Positions 15,537 to 15,833 of a DNA stretch of 15,833 nt are shown piece by piece. This DNA comes from Acidobacteriaceae bacterium (lineage in GTDB: Bacteria > Acidobacteriota > Terriglobia > Terriglobales > Acidobacteriaceae), in NCBI GenBank assembly GCA_003165455.1, contig PLUJ01000326.1:1-15833 (forward strand). The letters are read 5' to 3'. The notes under the pieces are model-generated. The model had not been told where the DNA came from and searched no databases. It saw only the letters and a list, made by a program, of their open reading frames with translations. A program made the translations under genes and the position numbers. Position 1 is the first letter of the stretch, and the number at the start of each line of letters is the position of its first letter.

Positions 15537-15833
15537 ATGTTCGAAGTTACCGTTGACGACACTTTTGCCGCGGGACATTACCTGCGCAATTACAAAGGCA
15601 AGTGTGAAAATCCGCACGGCCACAATTATAAGATTCGCGTCACTCTCGCAGGGGCCGAACTCGATAAGGCTGGTCTTCTGCTCGATTTCAAAGATTTGCG
15701 TGAAGTCATGAAGCACGTCATCGAGCGTCTTGACCACCAGATGATCAATGAAATCGAGCCTTTTACAGTGATTAATCCTTCGGCGGAAAATCTGGCCAAG
15801 TATTTCTATGACGAGTCGAACTCCAGGCTGAAG
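15537..15833 (+). CDS. queD: 6-carboxytetrahydropterin synthase QueD / PTPS-like (3'-truncated)
   Basis: The first 99 residues are visible and the gene runs off the right edge. QueD converts 7,8-dihydroneopterin triphosphate to 6-carboxy-tetrahydropterin, the second step to preQ0 and queuosine. Zinc ligands are visible as His14 (FAAGHYL) and the His pair of CENPHGHNY (His27 and His29). Cys23 of the same motif is the catalytic Cys. LDFKDLREVMKHVIERLDH and INPSAENLAKYFYDES are also family segments. The ATG at 15537 is chosen over the ATG at 15533, which is out of frame, and it has GAGGG at 15528-15532. The protein could also be a 6-pyruvoyl-tetrahydropterin synthase in the broad sense, but the C-x3-HGH spacing is that of QueD. 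Together with trmFO it shows tRNA modification functions in the window, though they are not clustered. Confidence 0.9.
   Translation, partial: MFEVTVDDTFAAGHYLRNYKGKCENPHGHNYKIRVTLAGAELDKAGLLLDFKDLREVMKHVIERLDHQMINEIEPFTVINPSAENLAKYFYDESNSRLK

Noticed and set aside
1..15833. Defence island, CRISPR array, integron, prophage or biosynthetic cluster
   Set aside because: I saw no regular short repeats, transposase, integrase or nuclease operons, or grouped biosynthetic enzymes on either strand.

Overview
The window reads as a piece of an ordinary, moderately GC-rich bacterial chromosome. I infer Acidobacteriota or a close relative from the gene mix: folate-dependent TrmFO, MacB-type permeases with no ATPase beside them, tandem secreted SnoaL/DUF4440 proteins, a secreted CocE-type hydrolase, and remnants of a CMD-family protein and a B12-binding radical SAM protein. 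No rRNA, tRNA, CRISPR array, prophage or complete insertion sequence is visible. The phylum call rests on remembered gene content, not on a marker gene.

Layout. (1) 1-1733 is selB, the selenocysteine-specific elongation factor, cut at its 5' end. (2) 1736-2264 on the minus strand, tail to tail with selB, is a broken AhpD/carboxymuconolactone-decarboxylase-like gene. A TGA falls exactly on the second cysteine of its CxxC motif. (3) 2385-3352 holds two tandem secreted SnoaL/DUF4440 paralogs. (4) 3463-4839 is trmFO (tRNA m5U54 methylation). (5) 4990-7605 is a pair of MacB-like ABC permeases separated by a small palindromic AT-rich repeat. (6) 7707-8798 is an unknown polytopic membrane protein, followed by a single exbD-like gene (8874-9316) with a one-base frameshift. 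(7) 9322-11469 on the minus strand is a DinG/XPD-type Fe-S helicase, divergent from der (11497-12966), the double-GTPase ribosome assembly factor. (8) 12967-13321 on the minus strand is the remnant of a B12-binding radical SAM gene that kept only its two ends. (9) 13436-15391 on the minus strand is a secreted CocE/NonD (S15-like) hydrolase. (10) 15537 to the end is the start of queD (queuosine/preQ0 biosynthesis), divergent from the hydrolase.

How the genes relate. Information-processing genes (selB, trmFO, dinG, der, queD) are intact where visible and look like core genome. They are interleaved with accessory envelope or secreted genes and with three decayed genes (the CMD-like, exbD-like and radical SAM genes). 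The large ORFs carry no lesions, so the decay looks biological rather than caused by poor sequence, though this cannot be proved from the sequence alone. The most interesting point is the CMD-like gene next to selB: its TGA makes a CxxU-x3-H redox motif and is followed by a SECIS-compatible hairpin. Other lesions in the same gene argue that what remains is a dead relic. I found no convincing new multi-gene system.
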